From Acidipila sp. (lineage in GTDB: Bacteria; Acidobacteriota; Terriglobia; Acidiferrales; UBA7541), in assembly GCA_010365215.1 (NCBI GenBank), contig JAAFGT010000032.1:1-40482 (forward strand): a DNA stretch of 40,482 bases, given 5' to 3'. The first letter of the stretch is position 1, and each line of letters begins with the position of its first letter. A model generated the notes under the pieces. The model was not told the origin of the DNA. It did no database searches and was given only the letters and a program-made list of their open reading frames with translations. Shown here one piece after another: positions 39,953 through 40,482 of the stretch. A program made the translations under genes and the position numbers.

Positions 39953-40482
39953 ATGCATGGCGATTTTCGAGCACTGGGACTCTCCGGCCTCCTTTTAGCT
40001 GGCGCCCTCCCGGCCACCGTCCGCAGCCAACAAAACCCACCTGCAGCTCCGGCCGCGGTGCGAGCTAGTTTGCCCAACGGAACGCGCTTTTTGATCCGCC
40101 TGGAAAATGATCTGAACTCCGGCAAACACCACCCGGGGAAAAAATTCAAAGCGCGGACGATCGATCCGATGGAAACGCCCGACGGTCTGGTGATCGAGCC
40201 CGGCGCGCGAGTGCGGGGCCATATCAGCCGCGTCGAGCAGGCCAGCGTCACGGGTCACGGAAGAATGTGGCTGAGCTTCGACGAGATCGATACAAAAGCC
40301 GGCAAACTCTATCTGGTGGCCGACGTGGTGGCTGCTCCCGGCGATCATTATCTGGTCGCCGACGAACGGCAGGAAGGCGAACTCTCCACCCATACCAACC
40401 GGGGCCGGCGCGAAATGGAAGCCGCGGCCACGGGCGCCGCAATCGGCGCGGCCCGCGCCACTGCCAGGGGTGCGGGAGGCCG
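39953..40482 (+). CDS. Exported glycine-zipper protein, N-terminal part
   Basis: The gene runs off the right edge; about 176 residues are seen. A signal peptide (ALGLSGLLLAGALPATVRS) is followed by LPNGTRFLIRLENDLNSGKHHPGKKFKARTIDP, a beta-rich domain with VIEPGARVRGHISRVEQ and LSFDEIDTKAGKLYLVADVVAAPG, then a Gly/Ala zipper-like stretch (AAATGAAIGAARATARGAG). This resembles acidobacterial exported proteins of unknown function that set a barrel-like domain before a glycine zipper. ATG 39953 is preceded by AAGGAG. The function is unknown. Confidence 0.65.
   Translation, partial: MHGDFRALGLSGLLLAGALPATVRSQQNPPAAPAAVRASLPNGTRFLIRLENDLNSGKHHPGKKFKARTIDPMETPDGLVIEPGARVRGHISRVEQASVTGHGRMWLSFDEIDTKAGKLYLVADVVAAPGDHYLVADERQEGELSTHTNRGRREMEAAATGAAIGAARATARGAGG

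Overview
The window is a dense, GC-rich (about 60%) bacterial chromosome segment. The gene mix points to a Gram-negative, outer-membrane soil bacterium, most likely an Acidobacteriota (Terriglobia/Koribacter-like) genome: a TolC/MacAB-type exporter, OmpA-type outer-membrane protein, side-chain hopanoid enzymes HpnJ and HpnI, dTDP-rhamnose synthesis, GAF/SpoIIE phosphatases and a sigma-54 regulator. The taxonomic call is inference from content and style; no rRNA is present. There is no phage, insertion sequence or CRISPR array.

Layout. 0-2.5 kb: the start of a CapA-like gene (minus strand), divergent from a large GT-C-like membrane protein, then a tRNA-Gln(CTG) on the minus strand. 2.7-5.6 kb: a small ABM-like protein, a MacA/HlyD-type periplasmic adaptor and a TPR protein. 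5.7-11.5 kb: envelope sugar genes, namely a DPM1-like GT2, a polytopic membrane protein and the compact operon rfbC-rfbD-rfbA-rfbB, whose last three genes overlap by 4 bp. 11.6-14.3 kb: a MacB-type permease lacking its ATPase domain, overlapping a TolC-family gene. 14.3-18.2 kb: a hopanoid head-group module, hpnJ - two four-helix DMT/SMR-like membrane proteins - hpnI, preceded by a structured leader. 18.2-23.2 kb: a tiny zinc-ribbon gene, then two ABC-2 exporters (natAB-like, and a COG4586/4587/3694-type three-gene system). 23.4-25.6 kb: two small envelope proteins and a lipase-like alpha/beta hydrolase.

25.7-35.3 kb is a minus-strand signalling region: an NtrC-family sigma-54 activator, a complete GAF-PAS hybrid histidine kinase, an orphan receiver-like/HisKA protein without ATPase, and two overlapping genes for GAF/SpoIIE PP2C phosphatases (one with an FHA domain). 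The activator and hybrid kinase genes each have a well-spaced -24/-12 promoter candidate, a hairpin in the leader, and an upstream inverted repeat with a shared core (ATTCCTGT...GGAA). I read this as a self-activating sigma-54 two-component circuit; it is the most interesting regulatory feature here. 35.3-39.6 kb holds a BNR/Asp-box repeat propeller protein downstream of an OmpA-family barrel protein with two Ig/PKD-like domains. The window ends in a partial plus-strand secreted glycine-zipper protein.

The other candidate system is the hopanoid module: the two small DMT proteins lie between hpnJ and hpnI and resemble in architecture the ArnE/ArnF flippase pair, suggesting a dedicated flippase for sugar-decorated hopanoids.
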